Source of the DNA: a virus
Length of the DNA stretch: 28,980 nt
Reading direction: 5' to 3' (one strand)
IMG/VR virus record: IMGVR_UViG_3300026136_000413
Coordinates: 1-28,980 of that record
Each line of letters starts with the position of its first letter. The stretch's first letter is position 1. A program made the position numbers and the translations under genes. Positions 15,218 through 21,763 of the stretch are shown one piece after another. The notes under the pieces are model-generated. The model ran no database searches. It was not told the origin of the DNA and saw nothing but the letters and a program-made list of their open reading frames with translations.

Positions 15218-16834
15218 TTAACCCGTGCTTATTTTGACATCGTTTCCTGATCTAAACAGTCTGCCTGCCACTCCTGGGTCCGAAGTTGGTAGTGCAGTGA
15301 AGTCTATCTGTGCACCATCAACTTCTAAATTACCTTTTACTTGAGTTTTTGTGTGTCCAACTCTAAAACGTTCTGCCAATGAAGAGCCATCATGTGTTTT
15401 TACAAATACCTCATTGGAAGTACCTGATGTTCCATCCATTCTCAATTCTGCTCTTACATTACCTCCAGATTGTTGGAAGTCTATGCCGGGTTGGTTGGCG
15501 TCTGCTGTTCTTTGAAGTGTTATGATCGATGAGGCCGATTTGATGTGTAGTTGTGTGTCAGGTGAACTAACAGAACCAATACCCACCTGTCCGCCTGCTT
15601 TCAATAATATGTCACCAGTGCCATCTGTTTCTAGTGTGATGTCACCGTTTGTGCCATCAGTAATTTTGATTGTTCCTGAATCTGTTCCAGCGTTTGTGCT
15701 CAAAGTCAAATCAGTAGCGCCAGTGGATGTAACTGATCCTACAACTGAAACACCAGTTGCGGTTGTTTCAAACTTTTTAACATTGTCGTGATAAAGTTCA
15801 ACTGCACCGTCGGCAATACCCTTCACCATTGGTTCTGTGCCACTATCTTTAGAAAGTATTACATTGTTGTCACTCTGCAGGTAAAGGTTTCCTGTTCCTA
15901 CTTCTCTTACTATTGAATGACCTCCGTTGTGGAATATCCTTAGATCACCGGAATCACCAAATTTTATTTCGTCACTATCACCTAGTGTTAGATTTCCTAT
16001 GACTTTTACTGTGCCTGTGCCGGCCGCATCAAGTTCTAGATTGGCGTTTGATGCCGAAGTTGTAATTTTGTTGTCAGTGATGCTGATCCCATCATCGATG
16101 TTAAGTGTTCCTGTGACTTTGGCACCATCACCGGTTACTCTGAATTTTTCTACTAGACCTCCTGACACAGTAAAAGTGTCGAATATAATTTCGTTTGATG
16201 CTCCACTTGTGCCGTCCATCTTGATGTTGGCCGCATCAGTGCCTCCCGAGCCTTTGAAAGTTATTGCCGGCTGGTTGGCGTTGTCTGTTCTCTTCAAAAA
16301 TATTGTTGGAGTAGCGGCTGTTAGAAACAGATTACCCGTGATATCAATCACTCCAGCACTGGTGTCGAGAACCTTTGTGCCGTCATGATGTATTTCGACC
16401 TCCGCGGCATCTATAATTACTTTTCCAGTGCCACTGCCATCTATGTTCAGTGTGGCGTTTGAACCATTAGACACTATGGTGTTTGTGACTAATGAACCTG
16501 TTGTTGTGCTACCGTTGACTACAAATGGTCCAGAGGACACGATGTTACCTGTTCCGTTTGCTACAAAGGTGATGTCTGCGTTGGTATCCAACGAACTTAT
16601 TGTTGTGTTGTTTAGTGATAGCCTATCTATCTCAACAATTCCAGTTCCGTTTGCAATTATTTTCGTATCACCGTTGGTTGTTGGATTGATTAAAATTCCG
16701 CCCGATGATGTAGTGCCTGCCAAATCCGTATAGAGTTCCTCGAAGTTCGTGTTGATCTTCGTCATGGCCGTACGTAAAGTATCGCCCGTCGCTGTATTTC
16801 CTTCTATTCCTGTGTCTATTGTTTTTCTAGCCAT
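15218..16834 (-). CDS. tail-fibre protein (538 residues)
   Basis: The N-terminus shares the attachment motif (ATGDTLRTAMTKINTNFEELY, 15-35). Shaft repeats follow (NTNADITFVANGTGNIV, NANLELDAAGTGTVKV). Residues 181-247 and 441-507 are an internal duplication (DNANQPAITF...MDGTSGASNE...KFRV against DANQPGIDF...MDGTSGTSNE...RFRV). Between them is FGDSGDLRIFHNGGHS with DGAVELYHDNVKKFET, a block common in tail fibres of marine myophages. The C-terminus is short (GRLFRSGNDVKIS) without the terminal domain of the two neighbours, so it may act as a proximal or scaffold fibre. No Shine-Dalgarno precedes the ATG; a TAAATA box lies 14 bases upstream. Confidence 0.82.
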   Translation of the reverse strand: MARKTIDTGIEGNTATGDTLRTAMTKINTNFEELYTDLAGTTSSGGILINPTTNGDTKIIANGTGIVEIDRLSLNNTTISSLDTNADITFVANGTGNIVSSGPFVVNGSTTTGSLVTNTIVSNGSNATLNIDGSGTGKVIIDAAEVEIHHDGTKVLDTSAGVIDITGNLFLTAATPTIFLKRTDNANQPAITFKGSGGTDAANIKMDGTSGASNEIIFDTFTVSGGLVEKFRVTGDGAKVTGTLNIDDGISITDNKITTSASNANLELDAAGTGTVKVIGNLTLGDSDEIKFGDSGDLRIFHNGGHSIVREVGTGNLYLQSDNNVILSKDSGTEPMVKGIADGAVELYHDNVKKFETTATGVSVVGSVTSTGATDLTLSTNAGTDSGTIKITDGTNGDITLETDGTGDILLKAGGQVGIGSVSSPDTQLHIKSASSIITLQRTADANQPGIDFQQSGGNVRAELRMDGTSGTSNEVFVKTHDGSSLAERFRVGHTKTQVKGNLEVDGAQIDFTALPTSDPGVAGRLFRSGNDVKISTG

Positions 16835-16848
16835 ATTTCGGTTTTACA

Positions 16849-16861
16849 TATTTATTAAATA
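16849..16861. promoter_or_regulatory. palindromic late-type promoter box between divergent genes
   Basis: TATTTATTAAATA is a palindrome around a central T, so both strands read TAAATA: AATAAATA on the minus strand and ATTAAATA on the plus strand. It lies in the 32-base gap between the 538-residue fibre gene (ATG at 16834) and the only plus-strand gene (ATG at 16867). The minus-strand copy is 14 bases from its ATG, and the plus-strand copy only 5 bases. It may serve as a bidirectional T4-late-type promoter. Confidence 0.35.
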
Positions 16862-16866
16862 ATTAC

Positions 16867-17070
16867 ATGTTCGTAGAAACGCTCAAAACGTTGAAATTAT
16901 ACAAAAGAGAGAGCAAACTAGGAATCTGTCACACCGTAAGAAGGAATAACATAATATACGTGCTTAAATGCGACACCTGTGGTACAACATTCAAAAAACC
17001 AAAATCCAAGGTAGACCCAGAAAGGGTTGAAAAAGGCCACAAACATTTCTGTGATAGATGTGACCTATAG
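16867..17070 (+). CDS. small four-cysteine zinc-finger protein
   Basis: The only plus-strand gene. The 67-residue product is basic, with C35-x2-C38 (CDTCG) and C62-x2-C65 (HFCDRC), a typical treble-clef or zinc-ribbon spacing. The N-terminal 30 residues are basic (LKLYKRESK, HTVRRNNIIYVLK), suggesting nucleic-acid binding. Similar small finger proteins occur as stand-alone or HNH-associated modules in phages; no HNH catalytic residues are seen. It has no ribosome-binding site. It ends convergently with the next gene, both stops being the two halves of one CCTATAGG palindrome. Confidence 0.6.
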   Translation: MFVETLKTLKLYKRESKLGICHTVRRNNIIYVLKCDTCGTTFKKPKSKVDPERVEKGHKHFCDRCDL

Positions 17071-17808
17071 GTTTACCCAGTCTTTTTGTTGCTGATCGTC
17101 TGATATCCATCTCATCAAGTGAGCATAGATGCCTATCTTTATGTTGGGTTGATCACAATACCATCTCAGGAAAGAGTTTCCGTCTATGTATTCTCTCCGA
17201 TTAATAAAATAGAAATTGGTTTCGGGAAACTTTCTAAATGTTTGCCTTAGTTGGTACATCCATTCATATTTTAGATATGCCTTCATGCTCATACGTGATG
17301 GGTAATTTGGTGAGTTCTTGTATATGTTGTTTTGTATCCTGCTAGGTTCCTCCATCTCCCATTGTCTTGCACCCAATATGTCGAAGGCCAGTATGACAAC
17401 ATTTTTAACTCCAGACTCGGCCGCCATGAGCACTGCCGAACATCCGGACCCCCTGTTCAATGAAAAATCTTCAGTCTTTATCCTGCCACCCTTCTTTAAG
17501 TTGCCACCTCTCCAGATACGATAAATTTTAAGGCCACGTGGTGTGTCGTTTTCTTTGTCTCCGTCACAGATGTAGTCCCATTTGCTTATGTCATCGATGC
17601 CGTGGATCTGGGGAGATTCCTTTCCGTTGTTGTGCCATTTTGCAAGTTCTTCGTACATTGGGGGATTGACTGCAACAATATGATCACAGAGTTTTGGATG
17701 ATCCCTGTATATGGCATTGCAACCATATATCACACCATGGCCTTTCAGTTTGTCTATTGGAAAAATGTTTCTTGACTCACCATTGCCTATTACGAATGCA
17801 GTGTCCAT
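17065..17808 (-). CDS. sialyltransferase-fold protein (GT42/DUF115-like), copy A
   Basis: A 247-residue protein starting MDTAFVIGNGESR. The ATG at 17808 overlaps the IscA-type stop (TAATG), so an upstream in-frame start is not needed. Motifs are IGNGESR (7-13), GCNAIYRDH (29-37) and SGCSAVLMAAESGVKNVVILAFDI (121-144). This order parallels GT42 sialyltransferases such as Campylobacter CstII (GNGPSL, RCNxFY, then TSGxxxxxxAxxxGYKEIYLSGIDF) and the related DUF115/MAF group. Inferred: a Rossmann-like glycosyl- or nucleotide-sugar-binding enzyme. The donor is unknown. The Trp-rich C-terminus (RWYCDQPN, LMRWISDD) may be an acceptor site. A paralogue lies at 21749-22390. Confidence 0.62.
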   Translation of the reverse strand: MDTAFVIGNGESRNIFPIDKLKGHGVIYGCNAIYRDHPKLCDHIVAVNPPMYEELAKWHNNGKESPQIHGIDDISKWDYICDGDKENDTPRGLKIYRIWRGGNLKKGGRIKTEDFSLNRGSGCSAVLMAAESGVKNVVILAFDILGARQWEMEEPSRIQNNIYKNSPNYPSRMSMKAYLKYEWMYQLRQTFRKFPETNFYFINRREYIDGNSFLRWYCDQPNIKIGIYAHLMRWISDDQQQKDWVNL

Positions 17809-18143
17809 TACACCCCAAATGATTCTCCGCAACCGCAAGAACTTGAACTGTTGGGATTGCTTATTTCGAATTGAGAGCCAAAGACTTCTTCTTTCCAGTC
17901 TATCTTTGTGCCTGCCACGTACATCATTGACGCTTCGTCCACAACAAATCTACCTGTGTGCCAGTCTACGATCTCATCGTCTTTACCTATATCATCTTTC
18001 TTGTCAATGAATCCCCATTCATATTTGAAACCCGCACAACCTCCGCCCATTACTGCAAGGCTGATTGCATACTTGCCTGGGTTCTTGGCCAAAAGTTTTT
18101 CCATTTGGTTCTTTGCTTCGTCTGTTATATCAAACCATTTCAT
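17808..18143 (-). CDS. A-type iron-sulfur cluster carrier (IscA/ErpA/HesB-like)
   Basis: A 111-residue protein of normal length for the family. The three cluster-binding cysteines are present: C36 in GGGCAGFKY and C103 and C105 in the C-terminal CGCGESFG. The HesB fold is visible (ITDEAKNQMEKLLAK helix, ISLAVMGGGC strand, FVVDEASMMYVAGTKIDW). The family binds a 2Fe-2S or 4Fe-4S cluster and hands it to apo-proteins. HesB-like genes are known from T4-like marine phages. Inferred: it supports an Fe-S enzyme needed in infection. The 2OG oxygenases of this window are non-haem iron, not Fe-S, so the client is not identified. It overlaps copy A by one base. Confidence 0.9.
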   Translation of the reverse strand: MKWFDITDEAKNQMEKLLAKNPGKYAISLAVMGGGCAGFKYEWGFIDKKDDIGKDDEIVDWHTGRFVVDEASMMYVAGTKIDWKEEVFGSQFEISNPNSSSSCGCGESFGV

Positions 18144-18151
18144 AATAGTAA

Positions 18152-18472
18152 TTATCTTTCATTGTTCCCCATGTTTTGTAAACCCACTGACAGCCAAAAT
18201 CTCGTGGCGTCTTTTTTATACTGGAAACTCATATAACTGTTCTGCTCTTGCCAGTTGTGTTCGTATGGGTTGTCAGATTTAGGACCACGGAACCACCATC
18301 CCCATTTGCCTTGGCAGTTGACCTGGCACCATTCTATGCACTCTCCCATGATTCCATTACTGTTCATGTCAATGTTGAAACGAAATTTCTTCTGGTATCC
18401 GCAATCTTCAGGAATGTCGTCCAGTTCTGGCTTAATTTTTCTTACTTTGACTCTACCAAATGCTTTCCTCAT
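18152..18472 (-). CDS. phage protein of unknown function, Cys/Trp-rich
   Basis: A 106-residue protein. The ATG at 18472 is chosen because it overlaps the stop of the glycosyltransferase gene (ATGA). Visible: FRFNIDMNSNGIMGE, then CIEWCQVNCQGKWGWWF with three closely spaced Cys and four Trp, then SYMSFQYKKDATRFWLSVG. The last part looks like the closing strand-helix motif common in small phage proteins of the form SF...DA..F. The Cys cluster could bind metal, but there is no standard four-ligand spacing. I do not recognise a function; coupling to the glycosyltransferase suggests joint production. Confidence 0.62.
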   Translation of the reverse strand: MRKAFGRVKVRKIKPELDDIPEDCGYQKKFRFNIDMNSNGIMGECIEWCQVNCQGKWGWWFRGPKSDNPYEHNWQEQNSYMSFQYKKDATRFWLSVGLQNMGNNER

Positions 18473-19167
18473 TTCCAATTCTCCACTACAAATTGATCTG
18501 CACATTCCATTGGGTTAGGCAATCCATGGAATACAGCAACCTTGTTTTCTTTTTCGATCTTAGGCGGAGTCCTGAAGAACCGTTTTCCGTCCTTTGTTAA
18601 TAATTTTGTGTCCTTGAGGCCAATCATTTCCCATTTGTAACTTCTTATCCATTCATCGGGCCAGTGGTTTATGTCCGCACTCGCTCTTTTTGTTATCCAA
18701 TCTTGATCTCCGTGATTACTGCCGGTCACTCTGTTAGGATCTGCTATGTATTCATTCCATAGGTACTGCATGGTTCCAGACTGCCATTTCATACAACTAG
18801 AATTTGATAATTTCCAATTGGGCACTCTGCATCTGTTGAAGTCTCTTATAATATTAAACTTGCCAGGGTTGTGTGTAAACAATGAGTCTATGTTGTCGAA
18901 TATGACCACGTCAAGGTCAAAGAATAATATGTTTCCTTCTATAGGCAGGTCCGGTGAGAACATGTAAAGTTTGCTCCACCATGTTTTGATGTAAGGTTCA
19001 TTGGGCAATTTAATTACATTTATCTCAGGGTCAAGTCCGTTTGCATCGTCTGTAATGCAATGAAACTGAAAGGGCAAGGTGGTGTGCCTTTTGACCATGC
19101 TGTTTAACACGTTGGCATATTTTGAAATGTATTTGTTGCCCCACTTAACGCAAACTACGTGATTCAT
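18469..19167 (-). CDS. glycosyltransferase, GT-A fold (GT8-like)
   Basis: A 232-residue protein. It begins with HVVCVKWGNKYISKYANVL, the first nucleotide-binding strand and helix, and continues with FQFHCITDD. The DxD motif is in ILFFDLDVVIFD (D84, D86), which coordinates the metal of a sugar nucleotide. GDQDWI (153-158) and AVFHGLPNP (211-219) parallel the late conserved blocks of GT8-type enzymes. Function: transfer of a sugar from a nucleotide sugar; acceptor unknown (DNA base, virion protein or cell surface). It overlaps its neighbours by 23 and 4 bases and lies near a sialyltransferase-fold gene, so a glycosylation cluster is plausible. Confidence 0.8.
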   Translation of the reverse strand: MNHVVCVKWGNKYISKYANVLNSMVKRHTTLPFQFHCITDDANGLDPEINVIKLPNEPYIKTWWSKLYMFSPDLPIEGNILFFDLDVVIFDNIDSLFTHNPGKFNIIRDFNRCRVPNWKLSNSSCMKWQSGTMQYLWNEYIADPNRVTGSNHGDQDWITKRASADINHWPDEWIRSYKWEMIGLKDTKLLTKDGKRFFRTPPKIEKENKVAVFHGLPNPMECADQFVVENWK

Positions 19168-20248
19168 AACCCTTCCTCAATGTTTCCATTTGTATCTTTT
19201 GCCAGTCCTCGCTTTCCAGAGTGTAGGGATAATCACACTCATAAGTTCGACTACCTATTATTTTGATATCAGTTATATTTAAATTTCTTGACAGTGTTTC
19301 ATGTATGTCTTCGAACTTGGCATCTTTGCCAAATGTTCTTTGTAGGTCGACCTGTCCTATCTTGATGTAACCCAATGCCAGTTTAGGGTCTTCCCAGTCA
19401 TAACCATTAAGTTTTAACCAATCCCTATACTGATCCATCTCAGTTTGTTTCCAATCCCATGTGTCTTCGTCTATTGTTTGTCCCCATTCTATGTCAAACT
19501 CTCCAGAATAAAATTTTTGATGGTTTATCTCAGAGCAAGTGGCTTCATCCATTTTTACTGCACCCTCATCACGGAAAACTTCATACAGAGTCTTGCCCAC
19601 CTGTGACCAATGCAGATACACACCGCCAAGTTCTCTTCTATACCTGTTATTTTTGAAGAGCTCGTAATCCTCGTCGTGTAAGTCATGCCTTGGAGAATTT
19701 AGAAAAGTAGTGATTTGGGATGGCCTCATCCATTGTGGATTGGTCATTTTTTTACGATATGACAAAACCCAACTCTCTATCTCATGACAGAGATTGTTCA
19801 ACTGTCTTATAGAATACTTTGTTTTATAATCTGCTTGTTTGTAGTATTCTGACAGTTTCCATGCTGTACCTTGAAGTTCTTCAAAATATCTATGCAATAG
19901 ATTACAAGCATCATGTTTCAATCTGTAGCCATTGCGTTGAGAAAACTGGAAGTCGTCCTGGCTGAACATTTCTATCTTTTCATAGGGCGGATCAAAAGCA
20001 AAAGAATTGATCTGTGTGATGTTTTCATTCAATTTTTGTGTGAGATACCTAAGATCTCTTTTGCTGTCAGCGAATCCTAGGAAGCAAAAATTCTTTTCTA
20101 GAACTCTCTTTTGAATTAAATTATCTTGTAATGCCTCTAGCCATCTTTTGCCCAACGACGTATCATAAATCTCTACGTAGTAGGCAGTGTTGTCTAAACC
20201 AACCCTGACCAAATCAAATAGAAATTTATCCTCTTTTGTAGATGGCAC
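19145..20248 (-). CDS. phage protein of unknown function (about 367 residues)
   Basis: Start revised: the longest frame begins with TTG codons around 20287. The GTG at 20248, 6 bases after GGAG, is the best supported start, giving PSTKEDKFLFDLVRVG at the N-terminus. This section (AYYVEIYDTSLGKRWLEAL) recalls N-terminal domains of hypothetical proteins in marine T4-like phages. Later parts are helical and Trp-rich (NLCHEIESWVLSY; TWDWKQTEMDQYRDWLKLNG). Near 200-245 stands LHDEDYELFKNNRYRRELGGVYLHW, acidic and basic in alternation. No catalytic motif or membrane helix is recognised. It overlaps queD by 23 bases and the glycosyltransferase by 23 bases, so it is part of that operon. Confidence 0.6.
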   Translation of the reverse strand: MPSTKEDKFLFDLVRVGLDNTAYYVEIYDTSLGKRWLEALQDNLIQKRVLEKNFCFLGFADSKRDLRYLTQKLNENITQINSFAFDPPYEKIEMFSQDDFQFSQRNGYRLKHDACNLLHRYFEELQGTAWKLSEYYKQADYKTKYSIRQLNNLCHEIESWVLSYRKKMTNPQWMRPSQITTFLNSPRHDLHDEDYELFKNNRYRRELGGVYLHWSQVGKTLYEVFRDEGAVKMDEATCSEINHQKFYSGEFDIEWGQTIDEDTWDWKQTEMDQYRDWLKLNGYDWEDPKLALGYIKIGQVDLQRTFGKDAKFEDIHETLSRNLNITDIKIIGSRTYECDYPYTLESEDWQKIQMETLRKGYESRSLR

Positions 20249-20675
20249 TGTTGGCTCCGTGTTCCATACATTCAACACTAACCACAAAACATCTATTGTT
20301 CGTTTCTGCTCTGATCATGCTGTCTGCAAAATCAAAAGCATGTTTGGCGAACATTTCAGCACCAACTCCGTCCATTATTGTTAGACTTGCAAGATCCATT
20401 TCTTCCAACTCTTTAAATTTGTCGATGTGAGGATCATTACTGTCAAGAACAACTTTATGATCAAAACTGTTCTCCAACCATTTCTTTAATGGCTTGAGTC
20501 CACCGAAGTCCACTGCCCAATTTTTGTTGTCAAGGTCTTTACATCCAAAAGTAAATTTGAAAGCAAGACTGTATCCATGCAACAGATGGCAATGCGAATG
20601 ATCTGCATTGGGTTGTCTGAACACCGCTGATAGTCCTATGTTGTGTCCGTATGTTTTAGTTGAGTAGTAAGTCAT
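20226..20675 (-). CDS. queD: QueD-like 6-carboxy-/6-pyruvoyl-tetrahydropterin synthase
   Basis: A 149-residue T-fold enzyme. The motif HSHCHLLHGYS (26-36) retains the catalytic Cys (C29) and one zinc His (H33). VDFGGLKPLKKWLENSFDHK (55-74) matches the DFxxLK...DH block, and VECMEHGANSAIY (134-146) supplies the Glu at the pterin pocket. Two classical zinc ligands are replaced (F19 and Y35), but extra His at 26, 28 and 30 offer substitutes. I recall a proteobacterial QueD subfamily with this HC..LHGY form, so it need not be inactive. Function: synthesis of the 7-deazaguanine precursor, used by some phages to modify DNA or tRNA. No queC, queE or folE is in the window. AAGGAG stands before the ATG, inside a hairpin loop. 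Confidence 0.85.
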   Translation of the reverse strand: MTYYSTKTYGHNIGLSAVFRQPNADHSHCHLLHGYSLAFKFTFGCKDLDNKNWAVDFGGLKPLKKWLENSFDHKVVLDSNDPHIDKFKELEEMDLASLTIMDGVGAEMFAKHAFDFADSMIRAETNNRCFVVSVECMEHGANSAIYKRG

Positions 20676-20698
20676 CTTTTCTCCTTTTTTGATGACTT
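20669..20698 (-). promoter_or_regulatory. start-codon hairpin in front of queD
   Basis: In the mRNA, AAGTCATC (20691-20698 on the plus strand as gatgactt) and GATGACTT (20669-20676) form an 8-base perfect stem. The 14-base A/G-rich loop carries the ribosome site AAGGAG. The ATG of queD lies inside the 3' arm of the stem. Pairing would hide the start codon while leaving the ribosome site in the loop, so it could control translation. The base-pairing is seen directly; the function is inference. Confidence 0.4.
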
Positions 20699-20744
20699 GC
20701 AGAGTGTTTATAGAGGGATGAAAGTCTTTGAGTCCTCTTGATCA

Positions 20745-20999
20745 TCAGTTTAATTTCTTGTTTAACTTCTGATCTAGATCTGATTGGAATGCGGCATCTC
20801 TGATACGATTCGTCAGGTCGTTTGGTATATTTAATTCTCCATCGATTATACTTTTCAAGAAATGTATCATAACAGTGAATTCATTTCTGTTTGCAACTGT
20901 TTCGGGGTCAATTCCATGTTTTTCCATTGCGTTTAGCATGGCCTCGGATACATCTACAAGTGCCTTGATACTGGTTGAGTGTTTATCAAAATGAGCCAT
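20745..20999 (-). CDS. small helical phage protein
   Basis: An 84-residue protein, mostly helical: LVDVSEAMLNAMEKHGIDPETV, EFTVMIHFLKSIIDGEL, and a charged C-terminus (SDLDQKLNKKLN). The spacing of hydrophobic residues suggests a helical bundle or dimer. It overlaps the Sm-like gene by one base (TAATG), so both are from one message. I do not recognise a family; no DNA-binding or catalytic motif is visible. The 69 bases between this gene and queD hold a TATAAA box without a good -35 and the queD hairpin. Confidence 0.6.
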   Translation of the reverse strand: MAHFDKHSTSIKALVDVSEAMLNAMEKHGIDPETVANRNEFTVMIHFLKSIIDGELNIPNDLTNRIRDAAFQSDLDQKLNKKLN

Positions 21000-21304
21000 T
21001 ATGTTATTATACTAGGTTTCTTAGGTACTTCAATCTTACTGAAAACCCTGTTGTATTCCTCTCGAATTTTATCATTGATATATGCAATAGATGTGATCTT
21101 GTCTTTCGCTATATTGATAGGCTTGTCCTGTTGTGCGGTTGAGAAAAATGTTCCAAACGCCAGACCCTGTGGACCTTGCATTAGGACAAGTGCTTTCTCA
21201 ATACTGATGTATGAGTCTGCTCCGCTTTTGTAATTTGCAATCACTTCTTCTCCCGAAGCAAGTTTCAGAGTTATAAGATCTCCATCTTTTATATTTTCAA
21301 ACAT
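20999..21304 (-). CDS. small beta-rich protein, possibly Sm/Hfq-like fold
   Basis: A 101-residue protein with the strand pattern of a small beta barrel: GDLITLKLASGEEVIANY, then SYISIEKALVLMQ and LAFGTFFSTAQQDKPINIAKDKITSI. The opening resembles the first strands of Sm-like domains (a x-G-x-x-V-x-L-x-x-G pattern, as in Hfq and LSm proteins). The C-terminal 30 residues are helical and charged (NDKIREEYNRVFSKIE). No RNA-binding signature can be confirmed, so Sm-like is a structural guess. It has a perfect sigma70-type promoter directly upstream (TATAAT five bases before ATG) and no Shine-Dalgarno leader. It overlaps the downstream 84-residue gene. Confidence 0.55.
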   Translation of the reverse strand: MFENIKDGDLITLKLASGEEVIANYKSGADSYISIEKALVLMQGPQGLAFGTFFSTAQQDKPINIAKDKITSIAYINDKIREEYNRVFSKIEVPKKPSIIT

Positions 21305-21309
21305 ACCTT

Positions 21310-21337
21310 ATTATAAACTATCCTGCAAGATTGTCAA
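21310..21337 (-). promoter_or_regulatory. sigma70-like promoter, leaderless geometry (Sm-like gene)
   Basis: Minus-strand TTGACA (21332-21337), 16-base spacer, TATAAT (21310-21315), both boxes perfect, then 5 bases to the ATG at 21304. The -35 box lies inside the last codons of the upstream glycosylase gene. Confidence 0.65.
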
Positions 21338-21728
21338 TGTATTTTCTCAATTCTTTGTCTTGCACATTGGGAGGAATGTTGTTTTGAAAAAATATTTGGT
21401 AACTGTCAGACCCGTACTTGCCTATGCCGTGTAGATCACTGGCCTCTTTTTTATCCCATGTTAGATATTGTTCTGTCATTTTCCTTATCCGCTTCGATCT
21501 TACCTGCCACATGCCTAATGGTTTCAATAGTTGTTGCTGTGTTTCTAACCTTCCACGCAAGTACGCCTTAGGATTTGGATATCTTTTGAAAAGTTTTGGT
21601 AACACTATCTTCACGTGCTTTCGATATGTGAGATTCAAGCACATAACAGCAACCATGTGTTTCCAACGTTTGTGTGGTGCTCTTATCTGCTGTTGTACCA
21701 TTAGGTTATCTAACATGGGTCTAATCAT
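21318..21728 (-). CDS. MBD4-like HhH DNA glycosylase
   Basis: A 136-residue protein that matches, over its whole length, the helix-hairpin-helix-GPD glycosylase domain of animal MBD4. LLKPLGMWQVRSKRI (67-81) parallels LLKPLGLYDLRAKTI, and DLHGIGKYGSDSYQIF (98-113) parallels ELHGIGKYGNDSYRIF. VQDKELRKYIDNL (122-134) carries D124 at the position of the MBD4 catalytic Asp. No lyase Lys is at the Nth position, so it should be monofunctional. Known function of the family: removal of T or U from G:T and G:U mismatches, i.e. repair of deaminated cytosine. No iron-sulfur cluster motif is present. It is likely a stand-alone repair enzyme, transcribed from its own TTGACA promoter, without a leader. Assignment rests on recalled MBD4 sequence. 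Confidence 0.78.
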   Translation of the reverse strand: MIRPMLDNLMVQQQIRAPHKRWKHMVAVMCLNLTYRKHVKIVLPKLFKRYPNPKAYLRGRLETQQQLLKPLGMWQVRSKRIRKMTEQYLTWDKKEASDLHGIGKYGSDSYQIFFQNNIPPNVQDKELRKYIDNLAG

Positions 21729-21734
21729 GTTATA

Positions 21735-21763
21735 ATTTTAACTGCGTATTATTTTTTTGTCAA
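21735..21763 (-). promoter_or_regulatory. sigma70-like promoter, leaderless geometry (glycosylase)
   Basis: Minus-strand TTGACA (21758-21763), 17-base spacer, TAAAAT (21735-21740), then 6 bases to the ATG at 21728. The -35 box lies within the final codons of the preceding sialyltransferase-fold gene. Confidence 0.6.

Noticed and set aside
15198-15218. Short GAGATCTC palindrome in the leader of the giant fibre gene
   Set aside because: Eight bases without a loop cannot form a useful hairpin; it includes the normal ribosome site.
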